Below the pieces are notes generated by a model. That model was given only the letters and a program-made list of their open reading frames with translations, searched no databases and was not told where the DNA came from. Made by a program: the position numbers and the translations under genes. A stretch of DNA of 64,000 nt from Bettongia penicillata ogilbyi (taxonomy: Eukaryota > Chordata > Mammalia > Diprotodontia > Potoroidae), in contig JAJHZJ010000311.1 of the NCBI GenBank assembly GCA_023548195.1, positions 8,410,811 to 8,474,810 on the forward strand, given 5' to 3'. The first letter of the stretch is position 1; the number at the start of each line of letters is the position of its first letter. This document shows positions 20,910-31,787 of this stretch, piece after piece.

Positions 20910-21914
20910 AAAAGTAAACAGCAAAGAGAAGTCATAAGGGACTTACCAAAAGTGAACTGTTTACATTCCTACATGGAAAGACAATATTTGTAACTCTTAA
21001 ACTTTTCAGTATCTGGGTAGTTGGTGGGACCACACACACACATGTACATGCATGCACGCACACACACATACACACATGCACACACATACAGAGATAGAGA
21101 GCACAGAGTGAATTGAATAGGATGGGACCATATCTTAAAAGAAATTAAGGTAAATGGTGAGAGAGAAAGGTAGGGGAAGGAAAGAGGGTGAAATGGAATG
21201 GGGTAAATTATATGTCATTTAAGAGGCAAGCAGGAGACTTTTTAGTGGAGGGAAAAAGAGGAGAGCTGAGAAAAAAAACAAGAAGCTTACCCTCATCACA
21301 TTTGACTAAAGGAAGGAATAAAATGCACACTCATTTTGGCATGAAAACCTATCTTACAGTACAGGAAAGTGGGGGAGAAGGAGATAAGCAAGGGGGGGGA
21401 TGATGGAAGGGAGGGCAATGGGAGGAGGGAGCAATTTGAAGTCAACACTCGGGGAGGGACAGCATCAAAAGACAGTATAGAAACAATGAGGGGCAGGATA
21501 GGATGGAGGGTAATTCAGTTAGTCTTACACAACATGACTATTATGGAAGTCATTTGCAAAACTACACAGGTAGGGCGTATATTGAATTTCCTGCCTTCCC
21601 AAAGGGAATGGGTGGGGAGGGAGGGATGGGGAGAATTTGGAACTCAAAGTTTTAGGAACAACTGTTTAGTATTGTTGTTGCTACTAGGAAATAAGACATA
21701 CAGTTAATGAGGAATAGAAAGTCATCTGGCCCTACAGGACAAAAGAGAAGATGGGGACAAGAGAAGGGAGAGGTGATAGAAGAGAGGGCAGATTGGAGAT
21801 AGGGAAAATTAGAATGTTCGATGTATTGGGGTGGGGTGAGGGGCTAAAAGGGGAGAAAATTTGGAACCCAAAATTTTGTGAAAATGAATGTAAAAAGTTA
21901 AATAAATAAATTTT
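20910..21914 (+). other. HAL1-like 3'UTR
   Basis: About 1 kb directly after the ORF1 stop with no reverse transcriptase or endonuclease motif. Holds a CA-rich microsatellite (about 21031-21090), purine-rich G-runs (e.g. 21383-21425, 21608-21630) and the terminal A/T-rich tail. G-rich polypurine tracts are a usual L1 3'UTR feature. Confidence 0.75.
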
Positions 21915-21933
21915 TATTAACAATGGGAATCTC
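21915..21933. repeat. Target-site duplication, right copy
   Basis: tattaacaatgggaatctc; partner of 18948-18966. Confidence 0.85.
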
Positions 21934-22240
21934 TTCTTAACCCTGAACTTACAGGGAAACCTTTCAGTGTTACTCTTTTACAAATAACACTAGCTCTTGA
22001 TTTTGCATAGGAGCTTTTCTGCATTAGGTAGAGATATTTTCATTCCTTTGTAGTGTTTTTTTTTTTTTTAACATAAAATGTATCAAATGTTTTTTAGGCT
22101 ATTAATAAAATCATATACTTTTAGTAATTATTATGATTTATTGTACTAATTGGTTTTGTAAGGTTGAATCATCTTTGCATTTCCAGTACCATTCCAACTT
22201 TACATTCAAGGTTATAATCATTAAGTTTGTTTTTTTCCTC
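21919..22240 (-). repeat. Old L1 ORF2, antisense, right part
   Basis: Resumes the interrupted L1 ORF2: 'ctcttcttaaccctgaactt' followed by 'ggaaacctttcagtgttac', and 'taataaaatcatatactttt' / 'ggttttgtaaggttgaatca'. These are the antisense of consecutive L1 ORF2 segments next to the part at 18717-18966. Confidence 0.78.
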
Positions 22241-22433
22241 CATTACATCCTGTTATGTTGCTCATTTATATTAGCACAAGCTGTAGGACAGCTTGTTTTG
22301 CTGATATGAATCCAATTCTAGATTGTGCACATGTATACACACATTGAATGTACACTCCCACCTCCCAGCCACACCTAGGAATCTACAGTTACTGATACAA
22401 TCTTTTAAAAATTTTCCAAGTGTGGTGTAGTAA
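22241..22433. other. Unclassified sequence before CT tract
   Basis: Probably a continuation of the old L1, then unassigned. No gene. Confidence 0.3.
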
Positions 22434-22449
22434 TCTCTCTCTCTCTCTC

Positions 22450-22483
<34 letters not shown>

Positions 22484-22580
22484 CCTCCCTCCCTCTCTCT
22501 CTCCCTCCCTCTTTCTCTCTCTTCTCTCTCTCTCCCCCCACCTCTCTCTCCCCCCCTCCTCCCCTTTCTTCTCCTTTTTC
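22434..22580. repeat. (CT)n/(CCCT)n microsatellite
   Basis: Pyrimidine-only tract, pure CT at the start, then CCCT and C-runs. The + frame of SLSLSP is an artefact. Confidence 0.95.
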
Positions 22581-22779
22581 CTTCCTGCCTTATTCCTTCA
22601 TCTCTTCATTACCTTTGTTCTTCATCTGTGAAACCCAAATTCAAGAAATAATAATTTCCTTCTCCCTTCCTTCCCCTTCTCCTGAAAGTCATCTATTTCT
22701 GGCCGTTCTACTTCTATGGATTTCCCCCTTCAATTTTCAACCATTTTTTCTTCTCTGTGTAACTTCAAGGAGATAAGGT

Positions 22780-23170
22780 TTCCTTTTTCTTAAAGAACAT
22801 AAAGCACCACGAATCGCTGTTTATTTACTCCTAGTTATAAAGGCTTATTTACTTTTGTAAGACTGCTGCATGTTGGTTTGCAAAATGCCCAGTCCAGAAT
22901 TGATTTATTTGTGGTAGGAAGCTATTAAAATTATTGTTTATTAGAAAGGAAAATGCTTAGTTTTGCTGAATAACAAATTTGTTAAGTATTTTGAATCTCT
23001 AATTATATCACTATGATTCAATGTTTGTCCTGGTCATAAATTAAATTCCAGGTCACCCTCAACTTTCCTTAATCATGTTAACATCTGGTTTTTGGACTTC
23101 TTCACCATTCCAAGCATCAACATGGTTTGGTTTGGTTCTTTTTTACTTCAAAATTCCCATTAATGTGATA
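22780..23170. other. Repeat-free block, candidate conserved non-coding DNA
   Basis: About 390 bases, AT-rich, with no repeat recognised ('cgaatcgctgtttatttact', 'gaattgatttatttgtggta'). No coding potential. Confidence 0.35.
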
Positions 23171-23184
23171 GTAGCCATGTGGAT

Positions 23185-24245
23185 GGAGAGAAGTATTGGG
23201 ATTCCAGAGTTGTTGGGGAGGTCTAAGCAATGAGATGTGACAACTGATTGAATATGTAACATGAGAGAGAGTAAGGAGTTGAAGATAACTCTGGGATTAA
23301 GAACCTGGGATCCTGGGAAATGGTGGTATCTTTAGCCGAAATGATGATGCTTGGTAGAGGGGAGGATTTAAGGAAAATAATGAATTTCATTTTGAAGATG
23401 TTGAGTATGCTGTATCTCTGAGATGTCCAATTTTAAATATCTGATAGGCAATTGGTGAGATACAACTGAAACTCAGGGTAGAGACTGGATTAGATACATA
23501 GGGTATCCTCGAAATCCTAGTCAGTTTTAAGATTGAATAATTTTAAGTTATTAAATTTAAGAGTTTTAAGCTGTTATGAAGACTTTTGGGAAGCTCTATA
23601 GATTTATGAGTATTCTAAAATAGCAATGATAATTAAACCCATAGGAAGTTGATGGATGACCAAAAAGAAAGGGAAGAAGCACTTACTATGTGTCAAGGCA
23701 ATGTGTTAAATGCTTTATAATTATTACCTCATTCAATCCTTACAATAACTCTGCAAGGTAGGTTTCCCATTTTATAGTTGAGGAACTGAGATGGAGGCTA
23801 TATGACTTGCTCAGGGTCACACAGCTGCTCTGAAGCTGAATTTCAATTGAGGTATTCCTGACTTCAGGCCCGGGAGTCTCTCTGCTGGCCATCTAGCTGC
23901 TGAGAGTATACATAGAGAAAAAGAAGGTATCCTAGAATGGAACCTTGGGATATGCTTTCAGTTAAAGGCTATAATATAGATGATAAGCCAACAAAGGAAG
24001 TGGAGAAGTAATCAGACAGATAGGAGGGGAAACTGGAAATCCCGGAGGTGAGGAAGAGGGGGAGAGTTAATGCATTCTGGAGAAGACGGGAGGGTCTGGT
24101 ATCAAGTGCACATGAATAGAGAGGCTGGCCTTGGCAAGCAAAATGGCCTCTTCGTTGTCAGAGTCTGGAAAAGAGGAGGGGAGAGTGGGAGAGAGGGGAC
24201 ATCATCGGTTTTGAGAAGCGGAGGGGAAGTGGGAGTTCACATCAA
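23185..24245 (-). repeat. L2 ORF2 region, antisense
   Basis: Minus-strand L2: 'tgagatgtccaattttaaat', 'gataggcaattggtgagata', 'cagggtagagactggattag', 'tggaaccttgggatatgctt', 'acaaaggaagtggagaagta' are antisense of consecutive L2 ORF2 parts. Split by a MIR (23655-23905). Confidence 0.75.
23655..23905 (-). repeat. MIR-type CORE-SINE inside L2
   Basis: 'gcacttactatgtgtcaagg', 'ttacctcattcaatccttac', 'tgacttgctcagggtcacac', 'gtattcctgacttcaggccc'; near full length, inserted in the antisense L2. Confidence 0.88.
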
Positions 24246-24344
24246 ATGGCCTTGAGCAAGAGTAAAGTCCTCTCTTGGAAGAGAGGGTGAAAGATAGGTG
24301 TGAGAGGAAGAGGTCAAATTCAATATCTAATCTAAAGTTGGAAC

Positions 24345-25447
24345 TCACTACTGCATGACAATCATATCCATCCCTGTTTCACATCCTATCGCATTCTTTC
24401 ACATTGCTTGTAAGGTCTCATCTTTCTCCTTAAACCCATATCTTTCATCTCTCCCTTCCACTCCCTCAGTAGATACCCTCACTTTCTACTTCAACAAAAA
24501 GATTCAGCTAACCTTTTCAGAGGATTTCTTCTTCCATAACTTCAAACTTATGTTTTCACACAACCTTCCTTGTTCCCCTCTGTTCTACTCCTTCCTCCTT
24601 TGTCTCCCTTCTCCTCAAAAAGTCTGTCCCCTCAGGTTCTCACCTTAGGTCTCTTCCCTTCACTGTTCAATTTGGAGGAGTTATCTCCACTTACTGCCTT
24701 CACTGCCCTTCTTCTTTGACACTATGAACCCTTGCATTCTGACTTCTGACCATACCAGTGTTTTTAATCTGGGTGTCAGCATGCTGGTTGATTTATCTCC
24801 CTCATCCTTGTCATTTCCTCATACATTGGCTTCCATGACATTCTCTTTCCTGGATTTACTTCCATGTGTCTTTGGTCTTCTTCATCTGCTCATCTTCTAG
24901 AGCTCTGTCCTCAATTACTTCTCTTCTCCTTTTATATTCACTCTTTTCATGTTCTTAACTCCTTCCATGACTTCAGTTATCACCTCTTTGCAGATGACTC
25001 CTAAATCTGTATGTCCAGACAATCTCTCCATTGAATTCTGTTCAGAATTTTAAAATATCTTCTGGATATTACATGTACATCTTATTGACTTCTTTAACTC
25101 AACATCATCAAAATTAAAATGATAACCTCACCAAAATCTTCCCTGCATTCTAGCCTCCTTTGTACTGTAAGTCATACTACCCTCCTCCCAATCACTTAAC
25201 CTGGTAATCTTGTATGGTTAGCTCTGTCTTATCCTCCACAACCAAATGTTAATTGGCGGCCTTCCACATATGTTATTGTCTCTCTAAAACACACTGCCAT
25301 CATCTCCCCTCTTCCTTTCCCTACCAGTGCCCCTCATGCAGGCCTTCCTTATGTCTAGCCAGGAATATTTTAATAGGTTCCTAATTGGTTTCCCTTCCTC
25401 AAGTCTGTTCCTTCTCCAATCCATCCTTCACAGAGCTGCCAATTGTA
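24345..25447 (+). repeat. L2 ORF2 region, sense
   Basis: Sense L2. The reverse transcriptase catalytic box survives as F-A-D-D-S-stop at 24987-25004 (tttgcagatgactcctaa). Upstream is 'ctgtcctcaattacttctct', downstream 'cacagagctgccaattgta'. Numerous stops and indels; long dead. Confidence 0.8.
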
Positions 25448-25765
25448 ATGTTAATTAGAGAGTTAAAGATCTTCTCCACCCACTGATGGGCCTGCCCTGT
25501 TAAGAGAAGCTGGATTAGCGGAGGCCCCCACCTTTTGTTAATTTCTAATGTACTGGTTCTCTAGGGTTGTGATGCCCTCTGACTCTGAAAAGTGTATAAA
25601 TACTCTGAGGTGGGGGCTGACAAATTGGAAGTGTTTGTTTGGCCAGATGAGATTCTGGGCAGCCACTAAGGAACCCCCTGACTTTGAAAACCCAGATGTT
25701 AGTGCTTCTCTCTCTGGTAACTATGTACACATGGTCAGACAGTTGGATCTGTCTATTGATCTGTG
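25448..25765. mobile_element. Possible solo LTR
   Basis: Sequence that interrupts the L2 and belongs to no LINE or SINE I recognise. It has a TATA-like 'gtgtataaatactctg' (about 25591) and promoter-like composition around it. Could start TGTTAATT at 25451. I found neither a clear CA end nor a target duplication, so the call is weak. Confidence 0.3.
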
Positions 25766-25767
25766 GT

Positions 25768-25815
25768 GTTCTAGACCCCTTTGGCTATCTGCTGAAACTT
25801 ATGGACCCCGCCTCA
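25768..25815. repeat. Ancient mammalian repeat fragment, unnamed
   Basis: 'gacccctttggctatctgct' and 'aacttatggaccccgcctca' match a widespread mammalian repeat; a more complete, inverted relative is at 30605-30762. Confidence 0.5.
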
Positions 25816-26005
25816 GAATTTTTTGTTCAGTTGTTTTTCAGTTTTGTCTGACTTTTCATGACCCCATTTGGGGTTTTATTGGTAAAGATACTGCAGTGGT
25901 TTTCCATTTTTTTCTCTAGTTCATTTTACTGATGAGGAAATTGAGGCAGACAGGGATGAGTCACTTGCTTAGGATCACACAAGTAGTAAGTGTCTGAGGC
26001 CAGAT
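25815..26005 (-). repeat. MAR1-like SINE
   Basis: Reverse strand: 'ttgttcagttgtttttcagt', 'tcatgaccccatttggggtt', 'gatactgcagtggttttcca', 'tgaggaaattgaggcagaca', 'cacacaagtagtaagtgtct'. Lacks the 5' head. Confidence 0.9.
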
Positions 26006-26006
26006 A

Positions 26007-27062
26007 GTAATGATGATGATGAGAATGGACAGTGCTTGTTGTACTTTGTTCTTGAAGAGTGCCAAAATGATATCACTGTCTTAGGGTCAGGATACAGTGT
26101 GTCTCACTGTGGCTGATCAGACCAATACGAGCTCAAGAAAGCTATGCCCCAGGTTGGCCATGAGTAGTCCATGTGAATATTTGGATTGGAGATGTCTCTA
26201 AATTTATGCATCTCATGTTTCTTTTGAGCTACTGCAATTCTGCTTTGCTTATAGAGCATAGTGTCTTCTTTAACAGTGGCATGTCATGCTGGGTCCTATG
26301 TCTCAAATTATTCCAAAGTTCTTCAGAGAGACTTTGAGAGTAACTTTGTATCGCCGTGTGACCTCCACGTGAGCACTTGCCTCATGTGAGTTTCCTATAA
26401 AATAGTCTTTTAGGCAAACATACTTTTGGCAATCAAACAACACAGACAGTCCATTGGAGTTGTACTCTCTGCAGTAGAGTTTGAATGCTTGGCAGTTCAG
26501 CTAGAGAAAGAATCTCATTGTCCAATACCTTGTCTTGCCAGGTGATCTTCAGAATCTTCCTGAAGCAATTCTGATGGAAGTGATTCAATTTCCTGGCATG
26601 GTGCTGGTAGACTTTCCAGGTTTCAAAGGCATACAACAACGAAGTCAGCACAATGACTCTGCAGACCTTCAGTTTGGTAGTCAGTCTAATATCTCTTCTC
26701 TCCCACACTTTACTTTGGAGCCTCCCAAACACTAAGCTAGCTCTATTTCAACCTCATCATCTATATGTACATCCCTGGAAAGTATACTGCCAAGGTAAGC
26801 GAATTTGTCCATAGCATTCAAAATTTCTTTATTTGCTATAACCAAGGGTTCCATGTATAGATGGTGTGGTGCTGACTAGTAGAGAACCTCTGTTTTCTTG
26901 GTGTTAATTGTTAGGTCAAAATTAGCACAGACAGCAAAGAATTGACCCATACTTTGTGGATCTCAGCCTCGGAGGCTTCACTGAGGGCATAATCATCTGC
27001 CAACAAAAGGTCATGCAACCATTTTCCCTCCGCTTTAGTCTTGGCGTGTAGCCTTTTCAAGT
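26007..27062 (-). mobile_element. RTE-type LINE, 5'-truncated (reverse transcriptase remnant)
   Basis: Minus-strand remnant of an RTE non-LTR retrotransposon, which encodes an endonuclease/reverse transcriptase. Visible in order on the minus strand are the catalytic box as LLADDYAL (26986-27006; usual form FADD) and the late RT region in an intact 99-codon frame (26433-26732). That frame contains MFGRLQSKVW, LTSLLYAFETWKVYQHHARK, LNHFHQNCFRKILKITWQDK and LPSIQTLLQRVQLQWT. A C-terminal finger-like segment ARIGLISHSETHC follows near 26095-26133. Between these are stops and frameshifts. The 3' end lies next to a short TGA/TGATGA run at 26007-26025, as RTE ends often do. Its end resembles the tail of the RTE-SINEs in this window, which it or a relative could have mobilised. 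Confidence 0.9.
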
Positions 27063-27245
27063 CAAATAATGGATAATAATTATTATATGATAATACAACA
27101 TATTACATAATAATATAACATAATTATATAATACAAATATTATTGTAAAATATGTTTATAATATAATAAAGTATAATAAAATTATTATCTAATATATTTA
27201 TTATATATTATAACATAATTATTATATAATAATGTAATATAATAA
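27063..27245. repeat. AT-rich low-complexity (TAATA/ATTAT)n
   Basis: Almost pure A/T, with imperfect ataat and tatta iterations that can form hairpins. Confidence 0.9.
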
Positions 27246-27465
27246 TGTTACAGCTAACATTTATATAGCACTCACTATATGCTGAGCGTTGTGCTAAGCA
27301 CTTCACAATTATTATCTCATTTGATCTTTACACAACTTTAGGGGTTAGGGGTATTGTTACTCCATTTTGCAGATGGCAAACAGAAGTTAAGTGACCTGCC
27401 TCAGATCATACAGTTAGTAAGGTTCTGAGATGGAATTTAAACTCAGGTCTTCCTGACTCTAAGAC
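27246..27465 (-). repeat. MIR-type CORE-SINE
   Basis: 'catttatatagcactcacta', 'gttgtgctaagcacttcaca', 'agttaagtgacctgcctcag', 'actcaggtcttcctgactct'. Near full length. Confidence 0.92.
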
Positions 27466-28480
27466 AGAAGAATTTCCCATGTTTGGGTCTCTTGTTCCTT
27501 ACGATACAAATATGCAAAACAGATTTTCTGGGCTCCAAACCCTGCAGAAGGAAATTCTAGGGAGTCACAAAAGGAAGTTGGACCTTCAAAACCACTGCCA
27601 GGATGGGCATCCCTCTGTCCTGATACCCTGATATACAGTCCGCTTGTATGGTACCATCCCATCCTTTTGGCTACTCCAGAACTGAAAATGTTGGCCTGGG
27701 GATGGTCAGTAACAGTGCTGTTCTTCTGATGCCTTAAATAACCCAGTTCCTAAGGAATATGCTGGGGAGTGATTAGGACAGGGGTGCCCTGCTGGTTGGC
27801 CAGTCGTTGTCAGGTCTCCTGTTTTTTGGTTCCTGCTTTTTCTGCATTTCAACAGGCATGGAGAATATGTCAATACTCTTTATAGGGGGTGTTGCCCTTA
27901 CCCTCTGTTCCTGAAGAGGGAAAGGACTGTGTGATATACAGAGATTTCCCTTTGTCCCTCTGACTGTGGCTAAGGTTTTCACTTCTGTACCTCTTCCCAT
28001 TCCCCCATCGTATATACCAGTCTCCTTCTCTTTCTCCCACCTTTTCAAGAACTATCCTCATTCCTTGGTTGCAAGGATGCCTCTAATATGAAATCGCTGC
28101 TGGCTAACATCTCTTTTCTGTCTCTGTTAGGAATTTAAGGAGTCATATGAGTAGCTGAGGCTAATCAGGCAAGGCTTATCACAGAAGCTAATTTTAACAA
28201 TGGATTTTGAAGATCCAATCACAATCAGACACCAAGCAATCTTTAGTTTTTGGTCATATGCCTCTCTATTTATTCCCCCCATCCCCCCAAAACATCATCA
28301 TAATAGCTTATTGCTACTGCTGATCAGAATTCTAGAAAAGGTTCAAAGGCTGGTCCTCTCATTGAAAATTTTCTGCTTGGACTAGCCACTGAATGACACA
28401 CTGAAGTCAGATTTCTTAATACAAATCACTTGGTACTTACAAGGGCCAGCTGAAGAGAAGAATCTCAGGATAAGCATTTG
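27466..28480. other. Unclassified intergenic sequence
   Basis: About 1 kb without a repeat I can assign and with no convincing exon. A 91-codon minus frame (27773-28048) has no domain. Confidence 0.4.
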
Positions 28481-29800
28481 ATGAGGGATGTAGTGAGGCT
28501 CTTACATCCATCATCAGTGTTATTTATTATGTGCTTTGTATAGTCTTACCTGTTATAGATGATCTACTCTCTAACTCTGTAAATTCTTCAGCTCTCCATA
28601 AGTTCATAATGCTAGGTGGAAAAAACAAGCTGATTTCTTCACTGCCTGACTGTGGTTACATCATGCACATTAAAACAATGGAACCAGACTGGCCAATTAA
28701 TATAGAAATGTCAATTGAGATTATCCTTGGAAGCTCATTCACTCAGAACCGGTGTCTATTCCCTGGTAAAGATAACTCTGTGCCCAGGAGACTGGCCCTC
28801 ATGTGGCTGGTTTATTTCAGAACCAATCTACATAAAGAACACTTTACAACATAGTCTGTAGTTAGCCCCTGCCCTTAGCAACAGCAAATGTCTACTTTAC
28901 AAGATCTGCTAAAAATATTACGTAGTTACATGCACCCTCCAAGTGCCTCATGCTCCTCCCGTCTTATTTATGTAGTTCAATGATTTTGATAGCAAGATCT
29001 TGTCTATGATTACACTTTTTGATAAAAGACCTCAAAGCTATAACATCTGCCATCTTGTTCAATCTGTATATCAACTATCTCAGGAAGTCAGAAGCATTTA
29101 GAACAGTAACCATTTTACAGGCACAGAAGGTGAGGTACAGAGTTGGCCAAGCTCACTGGTTCAATTTTCTTTCGGTTAGCTCAGCAGCACCTGTATTTAA
29201 GAAGACAGGGTGCATTCATACAGCAGTTTTGATTGAGAGAATGATAAGTAAACAGCGAAAACAGGATATGAGAGGCATTCCGCAGCCACTTGTGGCATTA
29301 GGCAGTGGGTGGGGGTTTGAGCTAAGACACTGAAAGGCTGTGATCTTATCAGGATTCAAATGAGTCTGAGGGAGCTTTTTCCTAAGAAAAATCCTGGAAC
29401 AAGCCTAAGTATTTTGGGTGACCCACTAAATGGTGTTGTCTCCTCTCTATCAGGCAAATGCTTTGAATTTCAGCAGAGTGGTTATATAAGGCTGCTATTT
29501 TCTGTCTCAGAAGTGGCTGTATTTCACTGATGTCTCTGTGCATATGTGCGTGTGTGCATGGTTTTGTATTAGTACCAGAACTGCACGCTATGAACTCACG
29601 CAGCCACATCTGGCACTGAGCCTTTCCTATATAGAAATAAAGCCATCAGTTTACCTCTGAGCATTGTGGGGGTGGACCACACCTACACTTTAGTGTCCCT
29701 ACCTCCTCCATACCAGTTCGTAAGAGTCATCCTGAAATAATTGAGCCAATCCTTCTCTGAAAATTCAGGTCCCTTAACTAAGTAAGTCAGGGCCAAATTC
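28481..29800. other. Unclassified, repeat-poor sequence
   Basis: About 1.3 kb with mixed composition. A 107-codon + frame (28531-28854) and a 104-codon + frame (29019-29333) overlap no recognisable domain and have no splice or start context I trust. 28540-29020 could be conserved non-coding DNA. Confidence 0.35.
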
Positions 29801-30600
29801 ACACTGCCCCAGGAGAGGATCTTCTATTTCTTTTTCTTTCTCTCTCCCTCCCTCCTTCTTGCTGGCATCTCACAGCTTGATTCCTATCTTGGGAGCATGA
29901 GAAATATGTGTGCCAACTGCTAGCGGCATTTATGGCAGCAGGGAAAAAGGAAGCACAGTGGGGATTGACAAGGAGGTCCAAAGATACTGTTGAACCTAGA
30001 AGGGGCATGGAGGGAAGAGGAGGTGGTTGAAAGCAGATGTACTGGCTGGACATAGAGACTGGAATCAAGCCCACCATTGTTCTTTGACTGAAGGCAGAGA
30101 CATAATCCCTGAGGGATACTCTGTGCCTTCTAGGCTTCCCAAGCCAAGACAATAGGGATTGGTCATTAGGAATTCAAACTATGGGAAACAGTAATTTGGT
30201 TCAGTTTGGGTTTAAATGTTATTTTGATATTCTGGTTTTGCTTCAGCTCAAAATAGGTTGCTAGGTGTTCTTCCCCAACACATATTTTATATTGAGTATA
30301 AAATTCAGTAGACCATTAATTTGGAGTATGTCACTCCTAAGTTAATTTTGTTAACTGTAACAATACAAAATCAACACAAAACAAAAACAATCACAAAATC
30401 ACCAGCTATTGAATGGTGGTATAATATGCTTGTAAATCATGAGTAACCACAATCCAAGAAGACTCAAAATTGCAAGTGACCCAAAGTGCAGAGAAAAGTT
30501 GAGTGCCAGGCGTACCAAGCTATGGCATATTAATGATGGTGATTTGTATGCAAGACAAAAGCAAGGTGGTAGGCAAGACACCCTCTAACATGGGAATTCT
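29801..30600. other. Unclassified intergenic sequence
   Basis: A short pyrimidine run (29825-29860). The 117-codon minus frame (29799-30152) is not recognisable. No repeat named. Confidence 0.35.
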
Positions 30601-30604
30601 TAAC

Positions 30605-30762
30605 TTGGAGTCTGTAATCTTGCATTTTGTTTCCCTTCAATATTTAATATAATTAGTTTTCTTTGCAATATTAGGTATTTTATGCATTTAAAAATATTTT
30701 AGTAATACATAGATGTTCCTAGACTCTTAAAGGGGTCTATGACATAAAAAGGTAGTATATAT
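30605..30762. repeat. Ancient mammalian repeat, unnamed
   Basis: 'attcttaacttggagtctgt', 'ttttatgcatttaaaaatat' and 'aaaggggtctatgacataaa' match, in order, a common mammalian repeat with 'ttcttaacc...ggggtccatgacac' ends. I do not name the family. Confidence 0.5.
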
Positions 30763-30763
30763 A

Positions 30764-30778
30764 TGTGTGTGTGTGTGT

Positions 30779-30810
<32 letters not shown>
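30764..30810. repeat. (GT)n microsatellite
   Basis: GT array with one interruption (gtat at 30781), followed by an A/G-rich stretch to about 30900. Confidence 0.97.
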
Positions 30811-30950
30811 AATCAAAAAAGCAAATGGGGACAGAGAGAAGAGAGAAGAGGAGAGAAGAAAGGGGAGACAGAAGGAAGGTCAGAAGGAAGGAAGGGAAGG
30901 ACATCACTCGGCATTCTGCCCAATGTCTAATGTACCAGTGGATGATAACG

Positions 30951-30993
30951 TTGATGATGATGATGATATTGATGATGATGATGATGATGATGT
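30951..30993. repeat. (TGA)n trinucleotide repeat
   Basis: About fourteen TGA units with one TAT-TGA break; sits at the 3' end of a MIR copy. Confidence 0.95.
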
Positions 30994-31225
30994 TGCTCTT
31001 TAGACTTTACAAAATGCTTTCCAAGTGCTTTCTCAGTTAGTTATCACAACAATCCTGTGAGATGAATGCTATTGCCATCTCCATGTTAAAGATGATAGAA
31101 CTAAGGCTGAGAGATTGGGTATCTTTCTCAGGGTCTTACAGTTAGTGGGTATCTGAAAGGAAGGATTTGAACTCAGATCTCTCTGATTCCAAATCTATCC
31201 ACTGTACTGCCTAACTGCTTCTTAC
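30994..31225 (-). repeat. MIR-type CORE-SINE
   Basis: 'gctttccaagtgctttctca', 'cacaacaatcctgtgagatg', 'tctcagggtcttacagttag', 'aactcagatctctctgattc'. Confidence 0.88.
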
Positions 31226-31267
31226 TGAAACTCGAAGCCAGCATTAATCTTTAAACCTTTGAGAAGC

Positions 31268-31470
31268 ATAATAAGAATCACAGAGTTAGAGTTAAAAGGG
31301 CCTTCAGAGGTCATTTATTCCAAAGCTGACATTTTATAGATAAGGAAACTGGAGCCCAGAGAAGCTGAGAGAGTTGCCTCAGATCACAGCATTAAGTAGG
31401 ATAGCATCTGCACCCGGGGCTTCTAGCTACAAATTCCATATTCTTTCTACCAGACCATGCTATATTTCAT
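31268..31470 (-). repeat. MON1-type CORE-SINE
   Basis: 'cacagagttagagttaaaag', 'gataaggaaactggagccca', 'gagagagttgcctcagatca', 'ttctttctaccagaccatgc'. Confidence 0.88.
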
Positions 31471-31785
31471 GCTCAAATACTGGGTATCTGGCACTGTTAG
31501 GGGCCATTGGGATCTCATTCATTTATTCAATTAATGTTTAAGTGCTAAAAAAAAAGGCGGGGGATGGTAAGAGGATAAGAGAAAGAAGGGATGGATGGGG
31601 AAAGAGGGAAGAGGAAGGTAGGATACAGTCACATGGGGGTGGGGCATGCATGATGACTGACTATCAACAGAATAAAAGATAGTCACAATGATAAATATGA
31701 CATGTTAAAGGAATCAGAAGAAGGCTTCTAGCTCATAGAATACATTTGGAGACATATGAATGAAAGTCATACAAGATGGGAACAT
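31471..31785. other. Unclassified, purine-rich part
   Basis: A-run (31548-31556) and GGAAGAGG-type purine stretch to about 31620. No gene or named repeat. Confidence 0.4.
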
Positions 31786-31787
31786 AA

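Larger units (their letters stand above)
18967..21914 (+). mobile_element. HAL1-like (half-L1) retrotransposon, full length
   Basis: A 2.95-kb element starting 'ggggtggagtcaagatggcg', as L1 5' ends do, including the YY1-like box caagatggcgg (18977-18987). In order it carries a GC-rich 5'UTR (to 19798) with a 72-bp tandem repeat, an L1-type ORF1 (19799-20909, frameshifted), about 1 kb of 3'UTR with G/A-rich stretches and a CA microsatellite, and an L1-like tail ('gaaccc...aaaatgaatgtaaa') ending in AAATAAATAAA. ORF2 is completely absent. Target duplications flank it. That is the architecture of HAL1 elements, which carry ORF1 but no ORF2. The alternative is an L1 copy with an internal deletion or splice. 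Confidence 0.85.
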
